Origin: Hyperoodon ampullatus
Lineage: Eukaryota > Chordata > Mammalia > Artiodactyla > Ziphiidae
Direction: 5' to 3'
Assembly (NCBI GenBank): GCA_949752795.1
Contig: OX457061.1
Coordinates: 38,844,338 to 38,908,337 of the forward strand
Length of the DNA: 64,000 nt
Shown here: positions 45,930 through 57,700 of the stretch, in pieces
Numbering within the stretch: the stretch's first letter is position 1
Layout: every line of letters starts with the position of its first letter
Made by a program: the position numbers and the translations under genes
The notes under the pieces: generated by a model
Databases searched by the model: none
What the model was told of the DNA's origin: nothing
What the model saw: only the letters and a program-made list of their open reading frames with translations

Positions 45930-48900
45930 AGATTCCATATATGTGTGTTAGCATACGGTATTTATTTTTCTCTTTCTGACTTACTTCACTCTGTATGACA
46001 GTCTCTAGGTCCATCCACTACAAATAATTCAATTTCATTTCTTTTTATGTCTCAGTAATATTCCATTGTATATATGTGCCACATCTTCAACCATTCATCT
46101 ATCGATGACACTTAGGTTGCTTCCATGTCCTGGCTATTGTAAATAGAGCTGCAATGAGCATTGTGGTACATGACTCTATCTGAATTATAGTTTTCTCAGG
46201 GATTATGCCCAGTAGTGGGATTGCTGGGTTGTATGGTAGTTCTATTTTTAGTATTTTAAGGAACCTCCATACTGTTCTCCATAGTGGCTATATCAATTTA
46301 CATTCCAACCAACAGTGCAAGAGGGTTCCCTTTTCTTCACACCCTCTCCAGCATTTATTGTTTGTAGATTTTTTGATGATGGCCATCCTGACCTGTGTGA
46401 GGTGATACCGTATTGTAGTTTTATTTTGCATTTCTCTAATGATTAGTGATGTTGAGCATCTTAATAGATGTGCCTCTTGTCCATCTGTACGTCTTTGGAG
46501 AAATGTCTATTTAGGTCTTCTGGCCACTTTTTAATTGGGTTGTTCGTTTTTTTGATACTGAGCTGCATGAGCTGTTTATATATTTTGGAGATTAATCCTT
46601 TGTCAGTTGCTTTGTTTGCAAATACTTTCTCCCATTCTGAGGGCCATCTTTTTGTCTTATGGTTTCCTTGGCTATGCAAAGGTTTTAAGTTTCATTAGGT
46701 CCCATTTGTTTATTTTTGTTTTTATTTCCATTTCTGTAGGAGGTGCGTCAAAAAGTACCTTGCTGTGATTTATGTGATAGAATGTTCTGCCTGTGTTTTC
46801 CTCTAAGAGTTTTATAGTGTTTGGCCTTATTACATTTAGGTCTTTAATCCATTTTGAGTTTATTTTTGTCTATTGTGTTAGGAAGTGTTCTAATTTCAGT
46901 CTTTTACATGTAGCTGTCCAGTTTTCCCAGCACCACTTATTGAAGAGACTGTCCTTTCTCCACTGTACATTCCTGCCTCCTTTATCAAAGAGAAGATGAC
47001 CATATATGCGTGGGTTTATCTCTGGGCTTTCTATACTGTTCCATTAATCTATATTTCTGTTTTTGTGCCAGTACCACACTGTCTTGATTACTGTAGCTTT
47101 GTAGTATAGTCAGAAGTCAGGGAGCCTGATTCCTCCAGCTCCGTTTTTCTTTCTCAAGATTGCTTTGGCTATTTGGGGTCTTTTGTGTTTCCATGCAAAT
47201 TGTGAAATTTTTTGTTCTAGTTCTGTGAAAAATGCCATTGGTAGTTTGACAGGGATTGCACTGAATCTGTAGATTGCTTTGGGTAGTACAGTCATTTTCA
47301 CAATATTGATTCTTCCAATCCAAGAACATGGTATATCTCTCCATCTGTTTCAATCATATTAAATTTCTTTCATCAGTGTCTTATAGTTTTCTGCATACAG
47401 GTCTTTTGTCTCCTTAGGTAGGTTTATTCCTAGATATATTATTCTTTTTGTTGCAGTGGTAAATGGGAGTGTTTCCTTAATTTCTTTTTCAGATTTTTCA
47501 TCATTAATGTATAGGAATGCAAGAGATTTCTGTGCATTGATTTTGTATCCTACTACTTTACCAAATTCATTGAATAGCTCTAGTAGTTTTCTGGTAGCAT
47601 CTTTTGGATTCTTTATGTATCGTATCATGTCATCTGCAAACAGTGACAGTTTTACTTCTTCTTTTCCGATTTGGATTCCTTTTATTTCTTTTTCTTCTCT
47701 GATTGCTGTGGCTAAAACGTCCAAAACTATGTTGAATAATAGTGGTGAGAGTGGGCATCCATGTCTCATTCCTTATATTAGGGATAATGGTTTCAGTTTT
47801 TCACCATTGAGAAAAATGTTGGCAGTGGGTTTGTCATATATGGCTTTTATTATGTTGAAGTAAGTTCCCTCTATGTCTACTTTCTGGAGGGTTTTTATCA
47901 TAAATGGGCGTTGAATTTTGTTGACAGCTTTTTCTGAATCTATTGAGATTATTGTATGGTTTTTATCCTTCAGTATGTTAATATGGTGTATCACATTGAT
48001 TGATTTGCATATATTGAAGAATCCTTGCATTCTTGGGATAAACCCCACTTGATCATGGTGTATGATCCTTCTAATGTGCTGTTGGATTCTGTTTACTAGT
48101 GTTTTGTTGAGGATTTTTTTTTTTTTCTTGTACGTGGGCCTCTCACTGTTGTTGCCTCTCCCGTTGCGGAGCACAGGCTCCGGACGCACAGGCCCAGCGG
48201 CCATGGCTCACGGGTCCAGCCACTACGCAGCACGTGGGGTCCTCCCAGACTGGAGCACGAACCCATGTCCCCTGCATTGGCAGGCAGACTCTCAACCACT
48301 GCGCCACCAGGGAAGCCCTTGTTGAGGATTTTTGTATCTGTGTTCATCAGTGATATTGGCCTGTAGTTTTCTTTTTTTGTGACATCTTTGTCTGGTTTTG
48401 GTATCAGGGTGATGGTGGCCTTGTAGAATGAGTTTGGGAGTATCCTCCCTCTGCTATATGTTGGAAGCATTTGACAAGGATAGGTGTTAGCCCTTCTCTA
48501 AATGTTTGATAGAATTCACCTGTGAAGCCATCTGGTCCTGGGCTTTGTTTGTTGGAAAATTCTTAAGCACAGTTTCAATTTTAGTGCTTGTGATTTGTCT
48601 GTTTATATTTTCTATTTCTTCCTGATTCAGTCTTACAAGGTTGTGCTTTTCTAAAGGTTGTGCTTTTCTAAGAATTTGTCCATTTTATTAGCATATGGTT
48701 GCTTGTAGGAGTCTCTCATGATCCTCTGTATTTCTGCAGTGTCAGTTGTTACTTCTCCCTCTTCACTTCCAATTCTGTTGATTTGAGTCTTCTCCCTTTT
48801 TTCTTGATGAGTCTGGCTACTGGTTTATCAATTTTGTTTACCTTCTCAAAGAACCAGCTTTTAGTTTTATTGATCTTTGCTATTGTTTCCTTCACTTCTT

Positions 48901-49947
48901 TGTCATTTATTTCTGATCTGATTTTTATGATTTCTTTCCTTCTGCTAAATTTGGGGAGTTTTTTTGTTCTTCTTTCTCTAGTTGCTTTATGTGTAAGATT
49001 AAGTTGTTTATTTGAGATTTTTCTTGTTTTTTTGAGGTAGGATTGTATTGCTATAAACTTCCCTCTTAGAACTGCTTTTGCTGCATCCCATAGGTTTTGG
49101 GTCATCGTGTTTTCATTGTCATTTGTTTCTAGGTATTTTTTGATTTCCTCTTTGATTTCTTCAGTGATCTCTAGGTTATTTAGTAGCATATTGTCTAGCC
49201 TCCATATGTTTGTATTTTTTACAGTTTTTCTCCTGTACTTGATATCTAGTCTCATAGTGTTGTGGTCAGAAAAGATACTTGATACGATTTCAATTTTCTT
49301 AAATTTACCAACGCTTGATTTGTGACCCAAGATATGATCTATCCTGGAGAATGTTCCATGAACACTTGAGAAGAAAGTGTTTTCTGTTGTTTTTGGATGG
49401 AATGTCCTATAAATATCGCTTAAGTCCATCTTGTCTAATGTGTCATTTAAAGCTTGTGTTTCCTTATTTATTTTCATTTTGGATGATCTGTCCATTGTGA
49501 AAGTGGGGTGTTAAAGTCCCCTACTATTATTGTGCTACTGTGCATTTCCCTTTTTATGGCTGTTAGCCTTTGCCTTATGTATTGAGGTGCTCCTATGTTG
49601 GGTGCATATATATTTATAATTGTTATATCTTCTTCTTGGATTAATCCCTTGATCATTATGTAGTGTCCTCCTTTGTCTCTTGTAATAGTCTTTATTTTAA
49701 TGTCTATTTTGTGTGCTATGAGAATTGCTACTCCGGCTTTCTTTTGATTTCCATTTGCATGGAGTATCTTTTTCCATCCCCTCACTTTCAGTCTGTATGT
49801 ATCCCTAGGTCTGAAGTGGGTCTCTTGTAGACAGCATATATATGGGTCTTGTCTTTGTATCCATTCAGCCAGTCTCTGTCTTTTGGCTGGAGCATTTACT
49901 CCACTTACATTTAAGGTAATTATCGATATGTATGTTCCTATTCCCAT
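45930..49947 (-). pseudogene. L1 ORF2 remnant, broken
   Basis: The start [18 protein letters not shown] at 49947 keeps the endonuclease head ([20 protein letters not shown]), but a frameshift at about 49490 splits it. The RT motif [14 protein letters not shown] is near 47600. Many other breaks and a SINE follow. Confidence 0.9.
48119..48318 (-). mobile_element. CHR-type SINE in L1
   Basis: It is flanked by TTGTTGAGGATTTTT at 48104-48118 and 48319-48333. Confidence 0.95.
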
Positions 49948-49999
49948 TGTTTTGGGTTTGTTATTATAGGTCTTTTCCTTCTCTTGCGTTTCCTGCCTA

Positions 50000-50905
50000 G
50001 AGAAGTTCCTTTAGCATTTGTTGTAAAGCTGGTTTGGTGGTGCTGAATTCTCTTAGCTTTTGCTTGTCTGTAAAGGTTTTAATTTCTCTTTCGAATCTGA
50101 ATGAGATCCTTGCTGGGTAGAGTAATCTTGGTTATAGGTTTTTCCCTTTCATCACTTTAAATATGTCCTGCGACTCCCTTCTGGCTTGCAGAATTTCTGC
50201 TGAAAGATCAACTGTTAACCTTATGGGGATTCCCTTGTATGTTATTTGTTGCTTTCCCCTTGCTGCTTTTAATATTTTTTCTTTGTATTTAATTTTTGAT
50301 AGTTTGTTTAATATGTGTCTTGGTGTGTTTCTCCTTGGATTTATCCTGTACGGTACTCTCTGCGCCTCCTGGACTTGATTGACTATTTCATTTGCCATGT
50401 TGGGGACGTTTTCAACTATAATCGCTTCAAATATTTTCTCAGACCCTTTCTTTTTCTCTTCTTCTTCTGGGACCCCTATAATTCGAATATTGATGCATTT
50501 AATGTTGTCCCAGAGGTCTCTGAGACTGTCCTCAATTCTTTTCATTCTTTTTTCTTTTTTCTGCTCTGTGGTAGTTTTTTTCACTATTTTATCTTCCAGG
50601 TCACTTATCCATTCTTCTGCCTCAGTTATTCTGCTATTGATTCCTTCTAGAGAATTTTTATTTCATTTATTGTGTTGTTCATCATTGTTTGTTTTCTCTT
50701 TAGTTCTTCTAGGTCCTTGTTAAACGTTTCTTGTATTTTCTCCACTGTATTTCCAAGATTTTGGATCATCTTTACTATTATTACTCTGAATTCTTCTTCA
50801 GGTAGACTGCCTATTTCCTCTTTATTTTTTTGGTCTGGTGGGTTTTTACATTGCTCCTTCATCTGCTGCATATTTCTCTGTGTTCTTATTTTGCTTAACA
50901 TACTG
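50000..50905 (-). pseudogene. L1 ORF1 remnant, frameshifted
   Basis: An N-terminal piece at 50647-50901 (MLSKIRTQRNMQQMKEQ) and a middle/C-terminal piece at 50132-50584 ([31 protein letters not shown]) are in different frames. The conserved REW of the C-terminal domain reads RES. Confidence 0.88.
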
Positions 50906-52866
50906 TGTTTGGGGTCTCCTTTTTGCAGGCTGCAGATTTGTAGTTCCTGTTGTTTTTGGTGTCTGCCCCCAGTGGGTGAGGTTGGTTCAATGGGTTGCGT
51001 AGACTTCCTGGTGGAGGGGACTGGTGTCCGTGTTCTGGTGGGTGGGGCTGGATCTTGTCTTTCTGGTGGGCAGGGCTGTGTCCTGTGGTGTGTTTTGGGG
51101 TATCTGTAAACTTACTATGATTTTAGGCATTTTAGTATGATTCCCTGTTAATGGATGGCGTTGTGTTTCTGTTTTGCTAGTTAGTTGGCATGGGGCGTCC
51201 AGCACTGGAGCTTGCTGGCCATTGGGTGGAGCTGGGTCTTAGCGTTGAGACAGAATTCTCTGGGAGAGCTCTCGCTGATTGATATTATGTGGGGCCGGGA
51301 AGTCTCTGGTGGTCCAGTATCCTGAATTTGGCTCTCTCACCTCAGAGGCTCAGGCCTGACAAATAGGCCAGAGCATCAAGACCCTGTCAGCCATACATCT
51401 CAGAAGAAAAGGGAGAAAAAAGGAAAGAAGAAAATAATTTAAAAAATAAAGAAATAAATTTATGAAAATAAAAAACATTTAAAAATTAAAAATATAAAAG
51501 TAATTTTAAAAAAAGAGAGCATCCACACCAATATGCAAATCCACCAATGGTAAGCGCTAAAATCTGTACTAGATATACGTAAAAATCAGAAACAAGTCAG
51601 TCGCAGACAGCAAACCCCAAGTCTACAGTTGCACCCAAAGTCCACCACCTCAATTTTGGGATGATTCGTTGTCTGTTCAGGTATTCCACTGATGCAGGGT
51701 ACCTCAAGTTGATTGTGGGGATTTAATCCACTGCTCCTGAGGCTGCATGGAGAAATTTCCCTTTCTCTTCTTTGTTCGCACAGCTCCTGGAGTTCAGCTT
51801 TGGTTTGGGCCCCACCTCTGCGTGTACGTTGCCCTAAGGCTTCTGTTCCAGCACAGACAGGGTGGGATTAAAGCAGCAGCTAATTAGGGAGCTCTGGCTC
51901 ACTCATGCCGGGGGAGGGAGAGTTATAATTGGAATGCAGGGCGAGCCAGTGGTGGCAGAGGCCAGCGTGATGTTGCAACAGCCTGAGGCGCGCCGTGTGT
52001 TCTCCTGGGGAAGTTGTCCCTGGATCACAGGACCCTGGCAGTGGCAGGCTGCACAGGCTCTGGGTCGGGGTGGGGGTGGGGGGCATATGGATAGTGACCC
52101 GTGCTTGCACACAGGTTTCTTGGTGGCTGCAGCCGCAGCGTTAGCATTTCATGCCCGTCTCTGGGGTCCAAGCTGATATTTGCGGCTCGTGCCCATCTCT
52201 GGAGCTCGTTTAGGTGGTACTTTGCCTACTGTGGGCAGACAGGGAAGGAATCCCCTCTCCTTGCGCACCCCGAAGCAATGGTCTCTTGCCTCTTAGTCAG
52301 TTCCAGACATTTTCCTGGACTCCCTTTCAGATAGCTGTGGCGCACTAGCCCCCTTCAGGCTGTGTTCATGCAGCCAACCCCAGTCCTCTCCCTGGGGTCT
52401 GACCTCCGAAGCCTGCACCTCAGCTCCCAGCCCCCACCCGCCCCGGCGGGTGAGCAGACATGCTTTAGGCTGGTGAGTGCTGGTCGGCACCAGTCCTCTG
52501 TGTGGGAATTTCTCCACTTTGCCCTCTGCACCCCTGTTGCTGTGCTGTCCTTCTTGGCTCTGAAGCTTCCCCCCAGCCCACCCCCATCTCCACTAGTGAA
52601 GGGGCTTCCTAGTGTGTGGAAACCTTCCCTCCTTCACAGCTCCCTCCCAGAGATGCAGGTCCTGTCCCTATTCTTTTGTCTCTGTTTTTTCTTTTTTCTT
52701 TTGCCCTACCCAGGTACGTGGGGAGTTTCTTGCCTTTTGGGAAGTCTGAGGTCTTCTGCCAGTGTTCAGTAGGTGTTCTGTAGGAGTTGTTTCATATGTA
52801 GATGTATTTTTGATGTATTTGTGGAGAGGAAGGTGATCTCCATGTCTTACTCGTCCAACATCTTGA
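50906..52866 (-). promoter_or_regulatory. L1 5' UTR in CDC14B intron 4
   Basis: Long GC-moderate 5' UTR ending at an L1-type 5' tip. An L1 5' UTR here points its outer end toward CDC14B exon 5, on the gene's sense side. Activity is not shown. Confidence 0.7.
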
Positions 52867-53526
52867 AGGTCCCCCTCAATGTTTCGGTTTTTTAAACTCT
52901 ACCAGAGGCTTCTCTAAGTACATAGGTTAAACTTCAAAATGTTCTGTGGAAGAATAGAAATGAGAAGTACATGTCTAAATAACTGGGCTTTATTATTTGA
53001 GACCTGAATTGTCGGGATTAAAACTATACATGATCAAGTTGTGATCTTTTTGTTTCAGTCCACTAATTTATCCATTGCTACTTGAGGCTCTCCTAGGTTT
53101 TGAAACATCGATCAGCAATCCAAGATCAGAAGTTTTTCACAGGGGCTGGGTTAGGCAGATGGTAATTTTTTAAATGGGGGCAGTGGAATCCTAATTGGTA
53201 CAATATTGTTCAGCAAAAAACCAAAACAAACAAAAAAACCCACAAAAAACAAAACCAAGAAAGTTTGTGTCATGACTTTGAAAAGCACTACCAACTTCCT
53301 AAGTATTTTCTATCCCAGTATTTTATTTTTCCTGTGAGATTGCCTTTTGCTCCTTCAGAGAGATTCCTTACCCTGGAGAGAGACAGCAGGTTCTCCTTAC
53401 TCATGTTTCCTAAGCCACGGGGCTTCCTTACTTTTACATCTCTGCACTTGTCACATTTTTAAAAACTTTACCTACTTTCAACAAACTGAAATGATCAATT
53501 GCTCACTCTTTACTGTGTTACCTGCT

Positions 53527-53999
53527 GTATTATCTATTGCTGCCTTACAGATTACACCAACACTTAGTGACTTAAAACAACAATTAATGTTCTCTGAAAC
53601 AGTTTCCATGGGGAAGGTATTTGAGATTGGCTAACTTGGGTGGGTCTGCTCCTGGATCTGGCTAGGCTGCAGTCATCTGAAGGCTTGACTGGGGCTGGAG
53701 GGTCCACTGCTCAAATGGCCCATTCACATGCCCAGCAAGTTAGCACTGGCTGTTGGCAAGGAGCCTCAGTTCCTCGCCACATGGGCTTCCCTCACAAAAC
53801 AAGAACCTGATTTACTTGGAGTGAGGAGTCCTAAAGAAAGCAACGCAAAAGCCACAGCGTCCTTGTGATCTAGCTTCAGGTGTCACAGTCTACCATTAAT
53901 GCAGTATCCTATTGTTTACACAGTGGTGACCTATTCATTGAGGGTGGAAATACCAGAAGATGAGCATCTCTGGGGCTGTCTTGGAAGCTGGCTACCACA
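53527..53999 (-). mobile_element. Old MaLR-like LTR
   Basis: It begins TGTATTATCTATTGCTGCC, contains GCTGCAGTCATCTGAAGGCT and GCCTCAGTTCCTCGCCACAT, and ends GGCTACCACA. The pattern fits an antisense MLT1-class LTR; the subfamily is not resolved. Confidence 0.6.
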
Positions 54000-54342
54000 G
54001 CTATTTAGTATCTCTCTTGTTCATCTCTTGTTTTCTATTTTTGGACAGCAATGTGCAGTTAGAGTGGCCATTCTATATATATAGCTTTTCATGAAAATAC
54101 ACTAAAAGAATTTGAGAAGCACATAGCTTCTAAATTGCTGGGATCACACTGATGCATCATAAAATCTCATTGATTTAGAGTTTACTAATTTGAGAACTAA
54201 TATAGGAGCCATTTTAAGGATTCTTCTCAAGTAACAAATTTATAATAATTTTAATGGGGAAGGGCTTTTGACTAGAGAAGATGAGTGGGTGTAAAATTAA
54301 GAATTATAGATTGTTAGCAAACATTTCTTTGATTGTTATATG

Positions 54343-54656
54343 TCTTAGTCCTTTTGGGCTGCTATAACAAAATACCAGAGGCTTTTAAACAACAGAAGTT
54401 TATTTCTCACAGTTTTGGAGCCTGGGAGTCCAAGATCAGGGTGACAGCATGGTCCAATGAGGGCTGTCACATGGTGGAAGGGCCTAGGGATCTCTCTGGA
54501 GTCCCTTTTATAAGACACTAATCCCATTCATGAGGGTTTCACTCTAATGGCTGTCTCCCAAAGGCCCCATCTCCTACTACCATCACTTTTGGGAGGTTAG
54601 GATTTCAACATATGAATTTTGGATGGGACAGAAACATTTGGACCATAGCATTATGT
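54343..54656 (-). mobile_element. MaLR LTR
   Basis: TGTCTTAGTCCTTTTGGGCTG, TAAACAACAGAAGTTTATTT, CCCTTTTATAAGACACTAATCC and TTTGGACCATAGCA mark an antisense MaLR (MLT1/MST-like) LTR. Confidence 0.88.
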
Positions 54657-55979
54657 AAAAAACTTATTCTGAATCCGTAAATTTCCTTCAGCTTATTGCA
54701 TTGTACCTAAAATCTCTATGTATAAGCATTCCCCAGTTGGGTTTAAAGGTTATGTTTTTAAAAAGGTCATCACTAGGAATATAGGTTTTGTTTCTCCATA
54801 GGAAAAAATGTTACATTTTTCTTGGGTTTTTTGAACTGAATTTGTATTCCAAGGCTAACCCACAATTATTTAATGTATTAGAGACTATTTCTGTTTTGAA
54901 AGTTAGAAGGAAATAATACCATTGCAATTTTAGTAATTAAAGAAACCAAGGAACTGCAATCTTGAGTTGGAGGAATTATCTTTAACCTGGTGCTTAAGAA
55001 AAAGTTTATATAATTCGAGAGAAGTTCGTATTAGAAATTTAGGGAAAATCTGAATGAGGTTTCTGGATTTCATTTAATTAATTTATTTATATTATGTATG
55101 TATATACGTACATCAGTGAATCAAATCCTATTCTTACCCTCATTGGCCTCAAGGTATTTTTTTATTTGATTTTGTTTTGTTTTGTTTTTTGTTGTTGTTT
55201 TTTTTGGAGGAAATTTTTTGGAGGAGTCCTGCTTAGAAGTCCTAAAATAGAATGGAGATGAAAAGGCTTTCCTAAAGTTATTCATTAAGTCTTAGAAGAG
55301 AAAGGAAGCATGTTGGAGACTAGAAGAGAATGAGTAAATGTAGGGGGGGGGGCACTAGATTTAAAAGACTTTTTAGTTTTTCTTAAAGGAACTGTTATGC
55401 TCTATTTCCAAATAAATAGTAAGACAATAGAAAGTCAATTGATAGATTGATCCTTAAAGATCTAAATAAGTAATATATAGATAAATATAATGTTGAGTGC
55501 AATTATAGATGATTTTGATTAGTTAATTCATGATAAATTACAACCTTCTCTGAGTCAGTAATATTGTACTTGAAAATTTGTTTGATACTAGGTAAGAAGG
55601 CATTCCTTTGTTCTTGGGATTGATTGTTCTTTGTGGGTTTGTATGCTGCTATAGATAAATGTTAGAAGGTTCTGTATAGTTAATTATAGTTCTGTATTAT
55701 TAGAGTAAATGGGATAAAATCATTTTCAGAAACCAGGGTAAACATTTCCATTTATGAGTCTTAAAACAAAATTGATAAAATGCCCTCTGGAAGCTGACTT
55801 GTTTTAAGATATATCTAAGTTTCAAAGATTCTTGCTGGATCTTTGATTTTTATAATTTTTCTTAATCCAATGATATATTTATATTAACTTTTTATCAATT
55901 ATTTTAAAATTTCCTAACTATTATAAGTAGATTTAAGTTCAATGAATTAAGGATCGAATCTGAGTCCATATAAAAGGTA

Positions 55980-56057
55980 TTGGGTTGGCCAAAAAGTTCA
56001 TTTGGTTTTTCTGTAAGATGGGATGGAAAAACTGAATGAACTTTTTGGCCAACCCAA
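55980..56057. mobile_element. Palindromic mariner MITE (copy 2), 32-bp stem
   Basis: A 78-base element bounded by TA. Arms 55980-56011 and 56026-56057 pair over 32 positions with no mismatch if two G-U pairs are allowed in RNA; the loop is 14 nt. The ends are TTGGGTTGGCC and GGCCAACCCAA. It is a cetartiodactyl mariner family related to the copy at 24178. Confidence 0.95.
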
Positions 56058-56423
56058 TATGAATCTGGAGTTACAATGAAACATAAGACATGGGTTCCTA
56101 CTTCAGAATGTTCACAATTTGGTTGAAGAAACAGCTCATTTATATAAATTTAAATAATGGAGATAAAAAGTTTGTAATTAAATTTTTTAGTTATTTATTT
56201 TTACTGGTCAAAATTTAAAGTGTATTTTATCCCAAAGTAAGCTTAAGAATTGAATTGAATTTGGGTAATAATATGTGTGCCAAATCTAATGCTTGTGGCC
56301 TCTCTCACCCCTTGCCTCCATGTATGGGTGGAAAATGTCCTGCCAGAAGATTCTGAGTTGAAAAAAGATGTGCCTTCGGATAGAGTGAGGGTCAGAAAGT
56401 CCGAGGCAAACTTAATTGGGGCT

Positions 56424-56457
56424 GGGGGATGACTTATTTAGGGGGATGACTTATTTA
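56424..56457 (+). repeat. 17-base perfect tandem duplication
   Basis: GGGGGATGACTTATTTA occurs twice in tandem. Confidence 0.9.
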
Positions 56458-57307
56458 GAGGGATGCCAGTGGACATTCTCAAGCTCCAAGTTTCTAGAAC
56501 AGGTTGCTTGTGAGGAGGAGGAGGGGGAGAAGAGAATGAGACTAGTAAAATACTTCTGCAATACTGGAAATGAGAAGACAGTGGAACAACATCTATGAAC
56601 TGTTGAGAGAAAAGGACTGCAGACCTGAAATCATATACATAGTCCAACGTCAGGGCAGAAAACAAGATACTTTGGAAATACAAAAAGGTCCACCAACTAT
56701 GGACCTCAAATGCTGAAGAATTCACTTGAAGTATTCTACCAGATAAAAATTGAAGCATAACGTAGTTCTGAAGATAAAAGAAGCAAATGATAATAGTAAA
56801 CAAATGAAGTTTTATAGGAAACCCGTATAATATTGTAAGTTGCTAAATCTAAATGGGTGGAGTTAATAAAAATGTTTGTTCTGCTTTTATGTTGCTCTCA
56901 TCCTCCTCCGAGTCCCAGTCCCAATCCATTCCCTATCCCCATCTCCCACACACTTCTTTACTATCATTTCGGTGTATCTTTAGAAAGGACGAGGTTAAAG
57001 CATGTGCTCAGTCTAACATCTTGATTTAGAAAATCTGTTCTTGAAATGCTATACTTCTTACCACAAAAGGCTGTTGTAAAAAGTTGTTGGTCAGGGCTCT
57101 GCAAGCAGCAGAAACCAGCTATGACAGCAGATTTAAACAAAAGGGGAATTCACTGACTGGGTAGTGGGCGACTCATAGGATCCTTGGGAAGGCTAGAGAA
57201 TCAGGCTCAGTTGATTGGCTAAAGATTGTACAAAGCTTACTTCTCAGTGACAGTACTATATCTTTATTTAGAAGTAAATTGCCTTTTTCTTCTCTCTTCA
57301 AATGTAG

Positions 57308-57384
57308 GTTATATATTTGGGGAAAACTCCAGAAGAAGCATATAGAATATTAATGTTTGGAGATACATCCTATATTCCTTTCAG
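57308..57384 (+). CDS. CDC14B: CDC14B exon 5
   Basis: A 77-base exon after a 19-kb intron. The acceptor is AATGTAG and the donor GTAAAT. It starts in phase 0 and ends in phase 2. It encodes VIYLGKTPEEAYRILMFG then DTSYIPF and two bases of Arg. YLG[KR]TPEEAYR and SYIPFRDA are CDC14 family signatures. The reading frame runs on from exon 4 and into exon 6 without a break. Confidence 0.95.
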
Positions 57385-57529
57385 GTAAATATAAGAATGT
57401 TATGGTAGATTCATTTAATCAGGCCCTTGCCAGAAATATCTTGGTGGAGTTGTTTCTGAAAAAAGAAGACCTCATAAATAGTTATTTTGAGGTGGGTGCA
57501 AATAACACCATAGATCTAGATTACTCAAC

Positions 57530-57700
57530 AGTGATGCTATTGACATTTTGTTGGGGGGGTGGTTGTCCTGTGTACTGCAGGATGTTTAACAGCATCACTG
57601 GCCTCTGCCCACTAGATGTCAGTAACACCTTCACCCCAGAAAATTAATTGTGAAAGCCAAAAATGTCTCCAGACATTGCCAGATGTCTATGGTGGTGCTA
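57530..57700 (-). mobile_element. MER20 hAT fragment
   Basis: GCTATTGACATTTTG, GGATGTTTAACAGCATCACTG, CCACTAGATGTCAGTAACACC and AATGTCTCCAGACATTGCCA match an antisense MER20, 145 bases after exon 5. Confidence 0.85.

Larger units (their letters stand above)
45577..52866 (-). mobile_element. Decayed full-length L1, antisense in intron 4
   Basis: About 7.3 kb from poly-T at 45577 to a 5' end at about 52866 with a mutated YY1-type box (AAGATGTTGG on the minus strand). Order: 3' UTR (to about 45930), ORF2 remnant, ORF1 remnant, long 5' UTR (about 50905-52866). It shares its 5' UTR type with the left-edge L1. No clear target duplication. One SINE sits inside. Confidence 0.93.
38326..57307 (+). 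other. CDC14B: CDC14B intron 4 (19 kb)
   Basis: The largest intron in the window. Its repeats are listed separately. The stretches 38600-41600, 43060-45190 and 54660-55970 are AT-rich and unique-looking, without supported genes. Ancient L1 3' UTR text appears at about 41640-42000. Confidence 0.85.
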
